This document shows, one piece after another, positions 16,809 to 26,019 of a stretch of DNA of 64,000 nt. A program made the translations under genes and the position numbers. The stretch spans positions 1 through 64,000 of the forward strand of contig NZ_MODW01000008.1 in the NCBI RefSeq assembly GCF_001866135.1, in the 5' to 3' direction. The notes under the pieces are model-generated. The model was not told the origin of the DNA, made no database searches, and saw only the letters and a program-made list of their open reading frames with translations. Position 1 is the stretch's first letter, and the number at the start of each line of letters is the position of its first letter. This DNA comes from Microbacterium sp. LCT-H2 (GTDB lineage: Bacteria; Actinomycetota; Actinomycetes; Actinomycetales; Microbacteriaceae).

Positions 16809-17390
16809 TCACGCTTTCTCGCGGAGGTCCAGCCGCATGAGCACGCGGGGGAAGCCGTCGAGGACGGAGCCCGTGTCCGCCGCCTTCGCGAACCCCGCGC
16901 TCTCGAAGAGACGCCGCGTCCCGACGTACGCCATCGTGAGGTTCACCTTCGCACCGGCGTTGTCGACCGGATACCCCTCGATCGCGGGTGCGCCCCGTTC
17001 GCGCGCGTAGGCGACCGCGCCCGCGATGAGGGCGTGGGAGACACCCTGTTTGCGGTGCCCAGGGCGGACCCGGAAGCACCACAGGGACCACACGTCGAGG
17101 TCGTCGACGTGCGGGATGAGGCGATTGCGCGCGAAGCTCGTATCGCGTCGAGGGTGCAACGCCGCCCAGCCGATCGGCTCGTCGTCGAGGTAGGCGAGCA
17201 CGCCGGGAGGAGGATCCTGGTGGCAGAGCTCACGCACCCGCTCGGCCCGTGCGGGACCGCGAAGGGAGACGTTCTCCTTGTTGCCGATCCGATAGCTCAG
17301 GCAGAAGCAGACGTTCGACGTCGGTTTCTTCGGTCCCACGACCGCGGCGACGTCATCGAAGACCGTCGCCGGGCGCACCACGATGCTCAT
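16809..17390 (-). CDS. GNAT family N-acetyltransferase
   Basis: The 193-residue GNAT protein has VWSLWCFRVRPGHRKQGVSHALIAGAVAYARERGA, which combines beta4 with the acetyl-CoA loop (RKQGVS), and a C-terminal LFESAGFAKAADT strand. The early segment KPTSNVCFCLSYRIGN is rich in Cys and also occurs in a subgroup of actinobacterial acetyltransferases of unknown substrate. ATG 17390 is the only start that leaves the family N-terminus intact. The gene follows the rluD-like gene (stop at 17447) by 56 bp, so transcription may continue from it. Confidence 0.85.
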   Translation of the reverse strand: MSIVVRPATVFDDVAAVVGPKKPTSNVCFCLSYRIGNKENVSLRGPARAERVRELCHQDPPPGVLAYLDDEPIGWAALHPRRDTSFARNRLIPHVDDLDVWSLWCFRVRPGHRKQGVSHALIAGAVAYARERGAPAIEGYPVDNAGAKVNLTMAYVGTRRLFESAGFAKAADTGSVLDGFPRVLMRLDLREKA

Positions 17391-17446
17391 GCGGTCAGTG
17401 TGGCGGAGACCACGGACACCGGCGCCCCGCCGCCCCGGCGGATGGA

Positions 17447-18367
17447 CTATTCCCCGCGCAGCACGTCCAACGCATGCTGGAAGTCCTCCGGATAGGGCGA
17501 GGCGAACTGGACCCACTCCCCCGTCGTCGGATGCGCGAAGGCCAGCTGATGCGCGTGCAGCCACTGGCGCGTGAGTCCGAGGCGGGCGGAGAGCGTCGGG
17601 TCGGCGCCGTAGAGCGGATCCCCGACGCACGGGTGCCGATGTGCCGCCATGTGCACGCGGATCTGGTGCGTGCGGCCCGTCTCCAGGTGGATCTCCAGCA
17701 GCGAGGCCCCCGGAAACGCCTCGAGGGTCTCATAATGCGTCACGGAAGGCTTGCCGTCCGGGACGACCGCGAACTTCCAGGAGTGGTTCGGGTGCCGACC
17801 GATCGGCGCATCGATCGTGCCCACGAGCGGGTCCGGATGCCCCTGCACCACTGCGTGGTAGATCTTCTCGACCGTGCGCTCCTTGAACGCCCGCTTGAGA
17901 GCGGTGTACGCCGCTTCGCTCTTGGCGACCACCATGAGACCGCTCGTGCCGACGTCGAGACGGTGCACGACGCCTTGACGCTCGGGGGCGCCGCTGGTCG
18001 CGACGCGGAACCCGGCGGCGGCGAGAGCACCGACGACCGTGGGCCCCTCCCACCCGAGCGAGGGGTGGGCGGCGACGCCGGTCGGCTTGTCCACCACGAC
18101 GATGTCCTCGTCGTCGTAGACGATGCCGAGTTCGGGCACCGCGATGGGCACGATCTTCGGCCCTTCCTTCGGCTGCCACTCGACATCGAGCCAGGCACCA
18201 CCCCGCAGCCGGTCCGACTTGTCGAGGGTGACGCCGTCCAGACGCACGCCGCCGGAAGCGGCCACCTCCGCCGCGAAGGTCCGCGAGAACCCGAGAAGCT
18301 TGGCGAGGGCGGCGTCCACGCGTGTGCCGTCGAGCCCGTCCGGGACGGGCAGCGACCGGGACTCCAC
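17447..18367 (-). CDS. rluD: RluA/RluD family 23S rRNA pseudouridine synthase
   Basis: The 306-residue enzyme isomerises specific uridines in 23S rRNA. It has an N-terminal S4 RNA-binding domain (about 12-70, [30 protein letters not shown]), then the catalytic domain with motif [18 protein letters not shown] containing the catalytic Asp, and motif [18 protein letters not shown]. The GTG at 18367 lies 2 bp after the lspA stop, and in actinobacteria lspA and rluD are normally paired as here. The exact target site, as RluD or a relative, cannot be decided from sequence alone. Confidence 0.92.
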   Translation of the reverse strand: MESRSLPVPDGLDGTRVDAALAKLLGFSRTFAAEVAASGGVRLDGVTLDKSDRLRGGAWLDVEWQPKEGPKIVPIAVPELGIVYDDEDIVVVDKPTGVAAHPSLGWEGPTVVGALAAAGFRVATSGAPERQGVVHRLDVGTSGLMVVAKSEAAYTALKRAFKERTVEKIYHAVVQGHPDPLVGTIDAPIGRHPNHSWKFAVVPDGKPSVTHYETLEAFPGASLLEIHLETGRTHQIRVHMAAHRHPCVGDPLYGADPTLSARLGLTRQWLHAHQLAFAHPTTGEWVQFASPYPEDFQHALDVLRGE

Positions 18368-18369
18368 GC

Positions 18370-18942
18370 TCAGCGCCCCTCGGACGCGGCAGCGGCCTCG
18401 GCGTCCTCGTCGGTCTCGACCGGGGCGTGGTCCTTCTCCCGCGTGCCGTCGAAGCGCAGTCCGAACACGACGAGCAGGGCGACCGAGATCATCCCGGTGA
18501 CGATGAAGATGTCGGCGACGTTGAAGATGGCCGGCATCATCCACGGCATCGAGATCATGTCGACCACGTGGCCGACGGGGAATCCTGGCTCGCGGAAGAG
18601 GCGGTCCGACAGGTTGCCGAGCACGCCCCCAAGCAGGCAGCCGAGGACGACCGCCCAGAGGCGAGACCGGAGCCCGAACGCCTTCCAGACGATCACGCCC
18701 GCGACGACTGCGAGCGCGATGGTGAAGATCCAGGTCACCCCCGAGCCGAGGGAGAACGCCGCGCCGGGATTGCGCACGTAGTAGAGCTGGAGGAACTCTC
18801 CGAGGACCGGGACAACCTCATGCAGCGGCAGGTTCTCGATCGTGAGGTACTTCACATACTGATCGGCGGCCAGCACGACCGCTGCGAGAATCGCAACGAT
18901 CGCACCGGCCGCCGACCGACGAAGGGGACGACGTCCTGACAA
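18370..18942 (-). CDS. lspA: Lipoprotein signal peptidase (signal peptidase II)
   Basis: The 190-residue membrane aspartyl protease removes signal peptides from prolipoproteins after lipid attachment. Four membrane helices are visible. The conserved blocks are [18 protein letters not shown], the first catalytic Asp in [13 protein letters not shown] and the second in FNVADIFIV. The C-terminus carries a longer acidic, Ala-rich cytoplasmic tail ([19 protein letters not shown]). The start codon appears to be TTG at 18942, since no ATG or GTG lies at the right place. It begins 9 bp after the divIVA stop. A client lipoprotein, CtaC, is encoded in the same window. Confidence 0.95.
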   Translation of the reverse strand: MSGRRPLRRSAAGAIVAILAAVVLAADQYVKYLTIENLPLHEVVPVLGEFLQLYYVRNPGAAFSLGSGVTWIFTIALAVVAGVIVWKAFGLRSRLWAVVLGCLLGGVLGNLSDRLFREPGFPVGHVVDMISMPWMMPAIFNVADIFIVTGMISVALLVVFGLRFDGTREKDHAPVETDEDAEAAAASEGR

Positions 18943-18951
18943 GAGGGCGCC

Positions 18952-19554
18952 TTACAGGCCGATCGCGGAGACCGGCGTGGAGTCCGTCGACGCCGACTTC
19001 TCGTCGAGCTCGCGGAGCTGGCCCTCGATGTAGCCACGGAGCTGCGAGCGGTAGTCGCGCTCGAAGTTGCGCAGCTCCGTGATGCGGGCCTCCAGCGTGT
19101 TGCGCTCGCGCTCCAGGCGCGCGGTCTCCTCGCGCTGCTTCGCCTCGGCCTCCGTGCGGATGCGGGCGACCTCGGCCTCGGCCTCGGAGATGAGCTGGTT
19201 GCGCTTGGCCTCACCCTCGGCCACGTGCTCGTCGTGCAGACGCTGTGCGAGCTCGATGATGCCGGCGGTCGCGGTCGCGGAGCCGGTCGGTGCGGCGTCG
19301 GCGGCGGGAGCCTCGGCGGCAGCCGCCGGGGCAGGAGCAGCGGCGGCCGGCTCGGCGGCCGCAGCGGGAGCAGGCGTGGAGCCCGACTCGTACGCGGCAA
19401 GCTTCGCCTTCAGCTCGGCGTTCTCCTCGAGGGCCTTGCGCCACTCGATGACGATCTCGTCGAGGAAGTCGTCGACCTCGTCCGGGTCGAAGCCGTCCTT
19501 GAAGCGGACGTGCTGGAACTGCTTGGTGACGACGTCATCCGGGGTAAGTGCCAT
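18952..19554 (-). CDS. wag31: DivIVA/Wag31 polar growth protein
   Basis: The 200-residue coiled-coil protein marks negatively curved membrane at poles and septa and directs polar wall synthesis in actinobacteria. The N-terminal DivIVA domain (about 1-55) has MALTPDDVVTKQFQHVRFKDGFDPDEVDDFLDEI, with the membrane-binding loop around Phe13-Arg17. An unstructured linker of about 45 residues made almost only of Ala and Pro follows, then a long C-terminal coiled coil (IIELAQRLHDEHVAEGEAKRNQLI to RGYIEGQLRELDEK). Thr4 precedes Pro-Asp-Asp; in mycobacteria Wag31 is phosphorylated by a PASTA kinase, and one is encoded at 38616. Upstream, 19555-19735 holds no gene. Confidence 0.95.
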   Translation of the reverse strand: MALTPDDVVTKQFQHVRFKDGFDPDEVDDFLDEIVIEWRKALEENAELKAKLAAYESGSTPAPAAAAEPAAAAPAPAAAAEAPAADAAPTGSATATAGIIELAQRLHDEHVAEGEAKRNQLISEAEAEVARIRTEAEAKQREETARLERERNTLEARITELRNFERDYRSQLRGYIEGQLRELDEKSASTDSTPVSAIGL

Positions 19555-19735
19555 GGGTGGCTCCTCTTTCGATGAGTTCGATTGCCAGTACCGATGTATG
19601 GCGTGTTCGTGATGTGGCGCGAACCCGGGGCGCGCACCTGGGTGCCAGCATAGCCCCCGAGCCTTGGGGTCGCGATGCCACGACACCCAGGCTCGGCGAA
19701 CTCGCCGCCGTCCCCGGGCGCGACACGCGGGGTGG

Positions 19736-20035
19736 TCAGCGGATGAACAACCGGACGATGTTCATCAGGATCAGGACGACCAGAAGGGTCAGCGCGAAGC
19801 CGAAGTCCAGCGAGAGCTGACCGATACGCAGCGGCGGGATGATCCGCCGGAAGAACCGGATGGGCGGATCGGTGACCGTGTACACCGCCTCCGCGGCCAC
19901 GAGACCGAAGCCCTTGGGACGCCACTCCCGATTGAACATCGGGATGTAGTCCAGGATGAGCCTCGCGAAGAGCACGAGGATGTAGACCAGCAGCACCAGG
20001 TGGACGATGCTGGCGAGGACCGAGACCAGCTGCAC
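19736..20035 (-). CDS. yggT: YggT family membrane protein
   Basis: The 99-residue protein has the two-helix YggT pattern: VLASIVHLVLLVYILVLFARLILDYIP, then the conserved loop with AAEAVYTVTDPPIRFFRRIIPPLRIGQLSLDF and a second helix LTLLVVLILMNIV. The family is always found between sepF and divIVA in Gram-positives and is thought to take part in division or osmotic adaptation, but its biochemical role is not established. It starts 3 bp after the sepF stop, so it is in the same transcript. Confidence 0.92.
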   Translation of the reverse strand: MQLVSVLASIVHLVLLVYILVLFARLILDYIPMFNREWRPKGFGLVAAEAVYTVTDPPIRFFRRIIPPLRIGQLSLDFGFALTLLVVLILMNIVRLFIR

Positions 20036-20038
20036 GGT

Positions 20039-20506
20039 CTACGAGTGGTCGAAGCCCGCAGACTCGGCGTCTGCGTGCGCGATACCCCCGTGGCCGGACA
20101 CCGCGATGTTCTCCGGCGAGAGCAGGAAGACCTTGGAGGTCACCCGCTCGATCCGGCCGTAGAGGCCGAGGGAGAGACCGCTCGCGAAGTCGATGAGGCG
20201 GCGCGCGTCGGCGTCGCTCATCTGGGAGAGGTTGATGATGACCGGGACGCCCTCGCGGAAGCTCTCCGCGATCAGCTGGGCGTCGCGGTACTGCTTCGGG
20301 TGGACGGTGAGGATCTCGTTCACGGCTCCTGCTGCAGGCTGGCGGACGGCGACGGGACGACGGAGCGGTGTGACGGGAGCCGGAGCCGGCTCTTCACGCT
20401 CACGCTCACGCTGGGCGCGGGCGGGTGCCGGCGTCTCCTCTTCGTAGACCTCTTCCTCGTCGGCGAGGCCGAGATACACCATGGTCTTCTTCAGCGGGTT
20501 ACCCAT
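20039..20506 (-). CDS. sepF: Cell division protein SepF
   Basis: The 155-residue protein tethers FtsZ filaments to the membrane. The N-terminal amphipathic membrane helix ([14 protein letters not shown]) is followed by an acidic and Pro-rich linker of about 50 residues and the globular SEP domain (about 60-145: [72 protein letters not shown]). In actinobacteria SepF is the essential FtsZ membrane anchor because FtsA is absent; no ftsA is present here. Located between yggS and yggT in the conserved order. Confidence 0.96.
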   Translation of the reverse strand: MGNPLKKTMVYLGLADEEEVYEEETPAPARAQREREREEPAPAPVTPLRRPVAVRQPAAGAVNEILTVHPKQYRDAQLIAESFREGVPVIINLSQMSDADARRLIDFASGLSLGLYGRIERVTSKVFLLSPENIAVSGHGGIAHADAESAGFDHS

Positions 20507-20549
20507 CGTGTCCTCCGGTTCGAACGTTTCGGGCTGGTCTTGTCACAGG

Positions 20550-21257
20550 TTAGCCCCGGGCGGGGCGCGGTCCCGTGATTGCGGAACCGATCCGCAGGTG
20601 TGTCGCGCCGGCGGCGATGGCCTCGGCGAAATCGCCGGTCATCCCGGCGGAGATCCAGGTCGCCTCGGGAGCGACGGTCCGCACGTCGGCGGCGATGTGG
20701 TGCAGACGGGCGAAGGCGCTCGCGGGATCCTCGTCGAGGGGCGCGACGGCCATCACGCCTCGGAGCCGCAGCGAGGACAGACCGAGCACGTGCTCGGCCA
20801 GCGCCACCGCCGACGCCGGCGCCACGCCTCCTCTGCCCTCATCCTCGGTGAGATTCACCTGGACGAGCACGTCGAGCACCTCGTCGGTCTCGGCTGCACG
20901 GTGCAGGGCATCGGCGAACCGGCCACGGTCCACCGAATGCACGACGTCGGCGCTCCGCCTGATCGCCGCGGCCTTGTTCGTCTGCCCCTGCCCGATGAAA
21001 TGCCACTCGAGGTCGAGGGCGGAGAGTTCGCCCGCCTTGGCGGTGAGCTCCTGCTGCCGGTTCTCCCCCACCGCGTGCACTCCGAGAGCGTGCAGATCGC
21101 GCACCAAGGAGGCAGGGTGGAACTTGGTGACGACGATCCGGGTGATCCCCTCGGGGGAACGCCCGGCGGCACGCGCGGCGTCGGCGATCTTCTCGTCGAT
21201 CGCCGACAGCCGCGCGGCCAGGTCCGATGGCGCCGAAGCGCCGACCGGTGTCGTCAC
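20550..21257 (-). CDS. yggS: PLP homeostasis protein (YggS/PLPBP family)
   Basis: The 235-residue protein has a type III alanine-racemase-like barrel that binds pyridoxal phosphate without known catalysis and balances B6 vitamers. Key features are the PLP lysine in [69 protein letters not shown], and the phosphate-binding [13 protein letters not shown]. Its ATG overlaps the ftsZ stop by 4 bp (ATGA), so ftsZ and yggS are coupled. In mycobacteria a yfiH gene sits between these two; here it is missing. Confidence 0.95.
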   Translation of the reverse strand: MTTPVGASAPSDLAARLSAIDEKIADAARAAGRSPEGITRIVVTKFHPASLVRDLHALGVHAVGENRQQELTAKAGELSALDLEWHFIGQGQTNKAAAIRRSADVVHSVDRGRFADALHRAAETDEVLDVLVQVNLTEDEGRGGVAPASAVALAEHVLGLSSLRLRGVMAVAPLDEDPASAFARLHHIAADVRTVAPEATWISAGMTGDFAEAIAAGATHLRIGSAITGPRPARG

Positions 21258-22408
21258 TTCAGGAATTCGGGGATGTCGATGTCGTCGTCGGCGAAGGCCG
21301 GCTCGATGCTCGTCGTCGGCGTGCGCGGTGCCGTCGGCGCCGGGGCGGGCTCGGGCGTGCTCTTCTCTGCCGCAGGCTCGGAGGTCTCCGACAGCGCCAC
21401 CTCGGGAAGAGACGCGGTCGAGGGACGCGAGACGACCATCGGGTCCAGCCGCAGCGAGGGCTCGCCGCCGTCGAAGCCCGCGGCGATCACGGTCACCCGC
21501 ACCTCGTCGCCGAGCGTGTCGTCGATGACCGTACCGAAGATGATGTTGGCCTCGGGGTGCGCGGCCTCCTTGACGAGATCCGCCGCGTCGTGGATCTCGA
21601 AGATGCCGAGGTTCGAGCCACCCTGGATCGACAGCAGCACACCGTGCGCACCTTCGATCGAGGCCTCGAGCAGCGGCGACTCGACGGCGAGCTCCGCCGC
21701 CTTGATCGCACGGTCTGCGCCACGGGCCGAACCGATGCCCATCAGGGCGGATCCCGCTCCCTGCATGACCGACTTCACGTCGGCGAAGTCCAGGTTGATC
21801 AGACCGGGGGTCGTGATGAGGTCGGTGATGCCCTGCACACCGGCGAGGAGGACCTGGTCGGCAGTCGCGAACGCCTCGATCATCGAGATGCCGCGGTCGC
21901 TGATCTCGAGAAGACGGTCGTTCGGGACGACGATGAGGGTGTCGACCTCTTCCTTCAGCTTCGCGACGCCCGCCTCGGCCTGGCTCTGGCGGCGACGCCC
22001 CTCGAAGGAGAACGGCTTCGTGACGACACCGATGGTCAGCGCGCCGATCGACTTCGCGATGCGGGCGACGACGGGGGCACCACCCGTTCCGGTGCCGCCA
22101 CCCTCTCCGGCGGTGACGAAGACCATGTCGGCACCGGTCAGGGCCTGCTCGATCTCCTCCGCGTGGTCCTCTGCGGCGCGACGACCCACCTCGGGGTCGG
22201 CACCAGCGCCGAGACCGCGGGTGAGCTCGCGGCCCACGTCCAGCTTGACGTCGGCGTCGCTCATGAGCAGCGCCTGGGCGTCGGTGTTGACGGCGATGAA
22301 CTCGACTCCGCGGAGACCGAGCTCGATCATGCGGTTGACGGCGTTGACGCCGCCACCGCCGACGCCGACGACCTTGATCACGGCGAGGTAGTTCTGGTTC
22401 TGGCTCAT
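21254..22408 (-). CDS. ftsZ: Cell division GTPase FtsZ
   Basis: The 384-residue tubulin homologue polymerises into the division ring. The GTP-binding loops are intact: [17 protein letters not shown], the tubulin signature [17 protein letters not shown], and the T7 loop [11 protein letters not shown] with its catalytic Asp. A linker of about 60 residues rich in Pro and Ala leads to the conserved C-terminal peptide [11 protein letters not shown] that binds SepF and other partners. The ATG at 22408 has a GGAGG ribosome site. The 164 bp upstream (22409-22572) hold no gene and include an AT-rich stretch that probably carries the ftsZ promoter. Confidence 0.98.
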   Translation of the reverse strand: MSQNQNYLAVIKVVGVGGGGVNAVNRMIELGLRGVEFIAVNTDAQALLMSDADVKLDVGRELTRGLGAGADPEVGRRAAEDHAEEIEQALTGADMVFVTAGEGGGTGTGGAPVVARIAKSIGALTIGVVTKPFSFEGRRRQSQAEAGVAKLKEEVDTLIVVPNDRLLEISDRGISMIEAFATADQVLLAGVQGITDLITTPGLINLDFADVKSVMQGAGSALMGIGSARGADRAIKAAELAVESPLLEASIEGAHGVLLSIQGGSNLGIFEIHDAADLVKEAAHPEANIIFGTVIDDTLGDEVRVTVIAAGFDGGEPSLRLDPMVVSRPSTASLPEVALSETSEPAAEKSTPEPAPAPTAPRTPTTSIEPAFADDDIDIPEFLK

Positions 22409-22572
22409 GGCCGGCCTCCGATTAGTAGAGCCTGGAAGGGGGTGAACCTTAAACCTCAACTAGAGGTGTAAAGTATTTCCCGGTATTGCGTTCTCTCAGA
22501 TCGAAGGTATGCGCCGCCCGGCCCCGCACGCGCAGCGACATGGGCGTGTCGCGCCATTCCCGCCGAAAGTGA
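22409..22572 (-). promoter_or_regulatory. ftsZ upstream region
   Basis: This gap between ftsQ and ftsZ is the lowest-GC spot of the division cluster (around 22446-22490). It contains a small inverted repeat CCTCaactaGAGG (22455-22467) and a minus-strand TTTACA followed about 15 nt later by TAAGGT, a possible -35/-10 pair. It is a natural place for cell-cycle control of ftsZ, for example by the MerR protein encoded at 51847. The hexamers are weak matches. Confidence 0.35.
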
Positions 22573-23496
22573 TCAGCCGACGACCGCCACGTCGGGAGAC
22601 GTGACGTCGATCGACGAGGCATCGGGGTTCTTCACGAGCGCGGCGGAGAGTGCGAGCGCCTTCAACCCCGAGTCCTCCTGGCTCCCCCACACGACCGTGA
22701 GTCCTGACTCAAGGGTCAAGGTCACGTCGTCCGCCGTCGAGGCCCGCACACCGGTGAGCGTCTTGCGGATGTCCGACGGAAGCGCCCGGACGACGAGCCC
22801 GGCACTGCGGAAGGCAGCCGAGTCGACCCCACCCTCCACCTCCACCAGCGGCTGACCCGCGGGGCGCTGGGCTGTCGTCGAGAGAGCGACGCCCGCTGCG
22901 TCGACGAGCGTGAACCCGGCACCCGACTCGACCACCCCGATCGGCGTACGCTCGACGATGCGCACGGTCAGGTCGTGCGGCGGACGTGCTTCCAGGGCAT
23001 ACGTCTCGATGAGCGGAAACGTCAGCAATGCCGCCTTGACCTCGCTCGTATCGACCAGGGCGAGCGGCGTGCCGAGCTGGTCCGCGAGGGCACCTTCGAT
23101 CACCGCGGGATCGATCGTCGTGGTGCCGGTGACCGTGATGCGCTGCACAGCGAAGAGCGGACTGTAGGCGGCGGCGACACTCCCTCCGATCAGCAGCACC
23201 ACGGCTCCGAGGGCACTCAGCCAGACGAGACGACGCCGCCGGGATCGCTGGGTGAACCGACGGATCTCCGCCCTGAGCGCCCTGCGGCGGGCGCGTGCGG
23301 CGCGCCAGACATCCATGGACGAACGCGGGATCGGTCGCTCCTCGGGCATCACTGCGGCGGACTCGACCGGCGAGGCGCCTCCCCCCTCCTCCGGCGACCG
23401 CAGCGGGGCGGGACGCCGGCGGAGGGGCCGTTCGGACGCGTCGTCCGTCTCCCCCGGGGTATCCGGAGCGCTCGGGAGTGGGGGCGGCCGGCGCAT
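22573..23496 (-). CDS. ftsQ: Cell division protein FtsQ
   Basis: The 307-residue bitopic protein belongs to the divisome FtsQLB complex. It has a cytoplasmic N-terminus of about 110 residues rich in Pro and Arg, one membrane helix (about 116-138, LVWLSALGAVVLLIGGSVAAAY), the POTRA domain (LFAVQRITVTGTTTIDPAVIEGALADQLGTPLALVD) and the beta domain (RPPHDLTVRIVERTPIGVVESG to DVTLTLESGLTVVWG). The cytoplasmic part is longer than in many FtsQ proteins. The start is 3 bp from the murC stop, so it is the last gene of the uninterrupted mraZ-ftsQ operon. Confidence 0.93.
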   Translation of the reverse strand: MRRPPPLPSAPDTPGETDDASERPLRRRPAPLRSPEEGGGASPVESAAVMPEERPIPRSSMDVWRAARARRRALRAEIRRFTQRSRRRRLVWLSALGAVVLLIGGSVAAAYSPLFAVQRITVTGTTTIDPAVIEGALADQLGTPLALVDTSEVKAALLTFPLIETYALEARPPHDLTVRIVERTPIGVVESGAGFTLVDAAGVALSTTAQRPAGQPLVEVEGGVDSAAFRSAGLVVRALPSDIRKTLTGVRASTADDVTLTLESGLTVVWGSQEDSGLKALALSAALVKNPDASSIDVTSPDVAVVG

Positions 23497-23499
23497 GGG

Positions 23500-24900
23500 C
23501 TACGCCCCGTCGGTCCGGCGAAGTGACTCCAGCACCTGCGGGATGAGCTGGTAGACGTTACCGCAGCCGAGGGTCACGACGAAGTCACCCTCCTCCGCAA
23601 CCGATGCCGTGTAGTCGGCCGCTTCCTGCCAGTCGGCGACGAAGTGCACGCGGGAGGGGTCCTGGAACGCGCCGCTCACCAGCTCACCGGTAACGCCAGG
23701 CACCGGGTCTTCCCTGGCGCCGTAGACGTCCAGCATCACGGTGTGGTCGGCGAGCTCCTCCAGGACGTCCGCGAACTCCTGGTACATGTGCTGCGTCCGG
23801 GAGTACGTGTGCGGCTGCTGGATCGCGATAAGCCGGCCGGAACCCGCCAGACTGCGCATGGCCTCCAACGCGGCGCGCACCTCGGTGGGGTGATGGGAGT
23901 AGTCGTCGTAGACCGTGACCCCGCGCTCCTCACCGTGGCGCTCGAGACGACGGACGGTTCCCGCGAAGCCCTCGACGGCGCGCACGGCGTCGCGGAGCGG
24001 GTGGCCGAGCGCGAGGAGGACGGCGACCGCCCCCGTCGCGTTGATCGCGTTGTGCACGCCGGGGACCGCGAGCTGCATGCGCTCCGTCTCCCCTCCGTGC
24101 GAGACGACGGCGGCGACGGGGCCCGCGGTGACGATCTCGCTGACGCGGACGTCGGCCTCCTCGGCCTGCCCGAACGTCAGGACACGCGGGTGGGACAGCC
24201 CTGCCAGGACCCGGAGCGCGCCGGGGTCGTCGCTCGAGATGACGACCGCCTCCGACGCGGCGTCCGCGAACCGCACGAAGGCGTCGTGGAAGGCTTCGTC
24301 GGAGCCGTAGTGGTCGAGGTGATCGGGGTCGACGTTCGTGATGAGCGCGACAGCCGTGTCGTAGAGGAGGAAGGTGCCGTCGGACTCGTCCGCCTCGATG
24401 ACGAAGAGGTCGCCGCTCCCGGTCGCGCTGGACGTGCCGAGCTGCTCGATCACGCCGCCGTTGACGAAGTGCGGATCGGCGCCGAGGTCACGCAAGGCGG
24501 TGACGATCATGCCCGTCGATGTGGTCTTTCCGTGCGCGCCCGCCACCGAGACGAGGCGCCGCGTGCCGATCAGCCAGTGCAGCGCCTGGGACCGGTGGAT
24601 GACGTGGAGGCCCCGCTCCTTGGCGGTGACGAACTCGGGGTTCTCCGGCCAGATGGCGCCGGTGTGCACGACCGTGTCGGCGTCGCCGAGGTGAGCGGCA
24701 TCATGACCGACGTGGACCGTCGCCCCCGCGGCGGCCAGCGCCCGCAGGTTGTCGCTGTCGGCGCGGTCGCTGCCGGAGACGCGGATGCCCGCGTCGAGGA
24801 ACATCTTGGCGAGTCCGCTCATCCCGGATCCACCGATGCCGATGAAGTGCGCGGAGGTGATCGTCTCGGGGATGGGGAGGGAGAGGTCGGGTCTGATCAT
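23500..24900 (-). CDS. murC: UDP-N-acetylmuramate--L-alanine ligase
   Basis: The 466-residue ATP-dependent ligase adds the first amino acid of the peptidoglycan stem. It has an N-terminal Rossmann-like domain ([22 protein letters not shown]), the ATP P-loop [13 protein letters not shown], the central EADESDGTF metal/substrate loop, [12 protein letters not shown], and the C-terminal domain [18 protein letters not shown] with QPHTYSRT. The incoming amino acid could be Ala, Gly or Ser; some actinobacteria with B-type murein use Gly, and the sequence cannot tell. A TAGACT hexamer lies 9 nt before the ATG, so an internal promoter is possible. 42 bp separate it from murG. Confidence 0.97.
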   Translation of the reverse strand: MIRPDLSLPIPETITSAHFIGIGGSGMSGLAKMFLDAGIRVSGSDRADSDNLRALAAAGATVHVGHDAAHLGDADTVVHTGAIWPENPEFVTAKERGLHVIHRSQALHWLIGTRRLVSVAGAHGKTTSTGMIVTALRDLGADPHFVNGGVIEQLGTSSATGSGDLFVIEADESDGTFLLYDTAVALITNVDPDHLDHYGSDEAFHDAFVRFADAASEAVVISSDDPGALRVLAGLSHPRVLTFGQAEEADVRVSEIVTAGPVAAVVSHGGETERMQLAVPGVHNAINATGAVAVLLALGHPLRDAVRAVEGFAGTVRRLERHGEERGVTVYDDYSHHPTEVRAALEAMRSLAGSGRLIAIQQPHTYSRTQHMYQEFADVLEELADHTVMLDVYGAREDPVPGVTGELVSGAFQDPSRVHFVADWQEAADYTASVAEEGDFVVTLGCGNVYQLIPQVLESLRRTDGA

Positions 24901-24942
24901 GTCCGCTTCAGTCTACTTTTCGTTCTCGTCCGGGCGGCGGCG

Positions 24943-26019
24943 TCACACCGCACCGAGGGCACGATCGATCATCGCCACGACGTTCTCGGTCCCTGTCCGG
25001 GTGCCCGCGGTCTCCGCCGCCTCCGCCATGCGCCCGATGCGGTCAGGATCGCCGAGCAGCGGCACGACGATCCGCCGGACGGCGTCGCCGTCGAACGTCG
25101 CATCGTCAAGGAGCTGCGCGGCACCGGCGGCCACGGCCGAGCCGGCGTTCAGACGCTGCTCCCCGTTGCCCACCGAGTACGGCACGTACAGCGCGGGGAT
25201 ACCGAGCGCGCTGATCTCGCTCACCGTGGCCGATCCCGAACGCGACACGATGAGGTCGGCCAGGGCGAACGCGAGATCCATGCGGTCGACGTACCGGCGG
25301 AGGGCATAGCCGGGCACTCCCGGGTCGGCGAGGTCGCTGCGCTCCCCCGTCACGTGCAGCAGTTGCCAGCCCGCGGCGAGGATGTCGCGCCAGGAATCCG
25401 CCAGAGCGTCGTTCAAGCGCTGCGCTCCGAGCGAGCCGCCGAAGACGAGCAGCACGGGGCGATCGGGGTCGAGCCCGAAGTACTCCGCGGCCTCGGCCCG
25501 CCGTGCCGCCCGGTCGAGCGTGATGACCTCGCGCCGCAGCGGCATGCCGACCACCTCGCTCCCGCGGAGCGGCGTCCCGGCGAAGGCCACGCCGACCCCC
25601 GCCGCTGCCCGGGCACCGAGCACATTCGCCAGCCCGGGCTTCGCATTGGCCTCGTGCACGACGAAGGGCACGCGCTCGCGACGCGCGGCGACGTAGGCGG
25701 GTGCGGAGGCGTAGCCGCCGAAGCCCACCACGACGTCGATCCCGTGCTGCCGGATGTGCGCACGCACCTGGGCGATCGCCCGGCGGAACCGCGCGGGGAA
25801 CGCGGCGGCCTGCGCGTTCGGGCGCCGCGGGAACGGCACCTTGTCGACGATGAGCAGCTCGTAGCCGCGCTCGGGGACGAGACGGGACTCCAGCCCCTCC
25901 GCGGTGCCGAGCACCAGGATCGTCGCCGTGGAGTCGCGCTCACGCAACGCGTCGGCGACGGCGAGCAGCGGGTTCACATGGCCGGCGGTGCCACCGCCGG
26001 CGAGGAGGTACGAAGTCAC
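24943..26019 (-). CDS. murG: UDP-GlcNAc:undecaprenyl-PP-MurNAc-pentapeptide GlcNAc transferase
   Basis: The 358-residue GT28 glycosyltransferase converts lipid I to lipid II on the cytoplasmic membrane face. The G-loops are present (YLLAGGGTAGHVNPLLAVADAL and VVGFGGYASAPAYVAAR), as are HEANAKPGLANVLGARA, the VFGGSLGAQRLNDAL motif and the donor-site SRSGSATVSEISALGIPALYVPY. The ATG overlaps the ftsW stop by 4 bp (ATGA), so flippase/polymerase and transferase production are coupled. Confidence 0.97.
   Translation of the reverse strand: MTSYLLAGGGTAGHVNPLLAVADALRERDSTATILVLGTAEGLESRLVPERGYELLIVDKVPFPRRPNAQAAAFPARFRRAIAQVRAHIRQHGIDVVVGFGGYASAPAYVAARRERVPFVVHEANAKPGLANVLGARAAAGVGVAFAGTPLRGSEVVGMPLRREVITLDRAARRAEAAEYFGLDPDRPVLLVFGGSLGAQRLNDALADSWRDILAAGWQLLHVTGERSDLADPGVPGYALRRYVDRMDLAFALADLIVSRSGSATVSEISALGIPALYVPYSVGNGEQRLNAGSAVAAGAAQLLDDATFDGDAVRRIVVPLLGDPDRIGRMAEAAETAGTRTGTENVVAMIDRALGAV

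Noticed and set aside
19555..19735. Possible small gene between yggT and divIVA
   Set aside because: Open frames here lack a ribosome site and have no coding bias; the region is more likely the divIVA promoter and leader.
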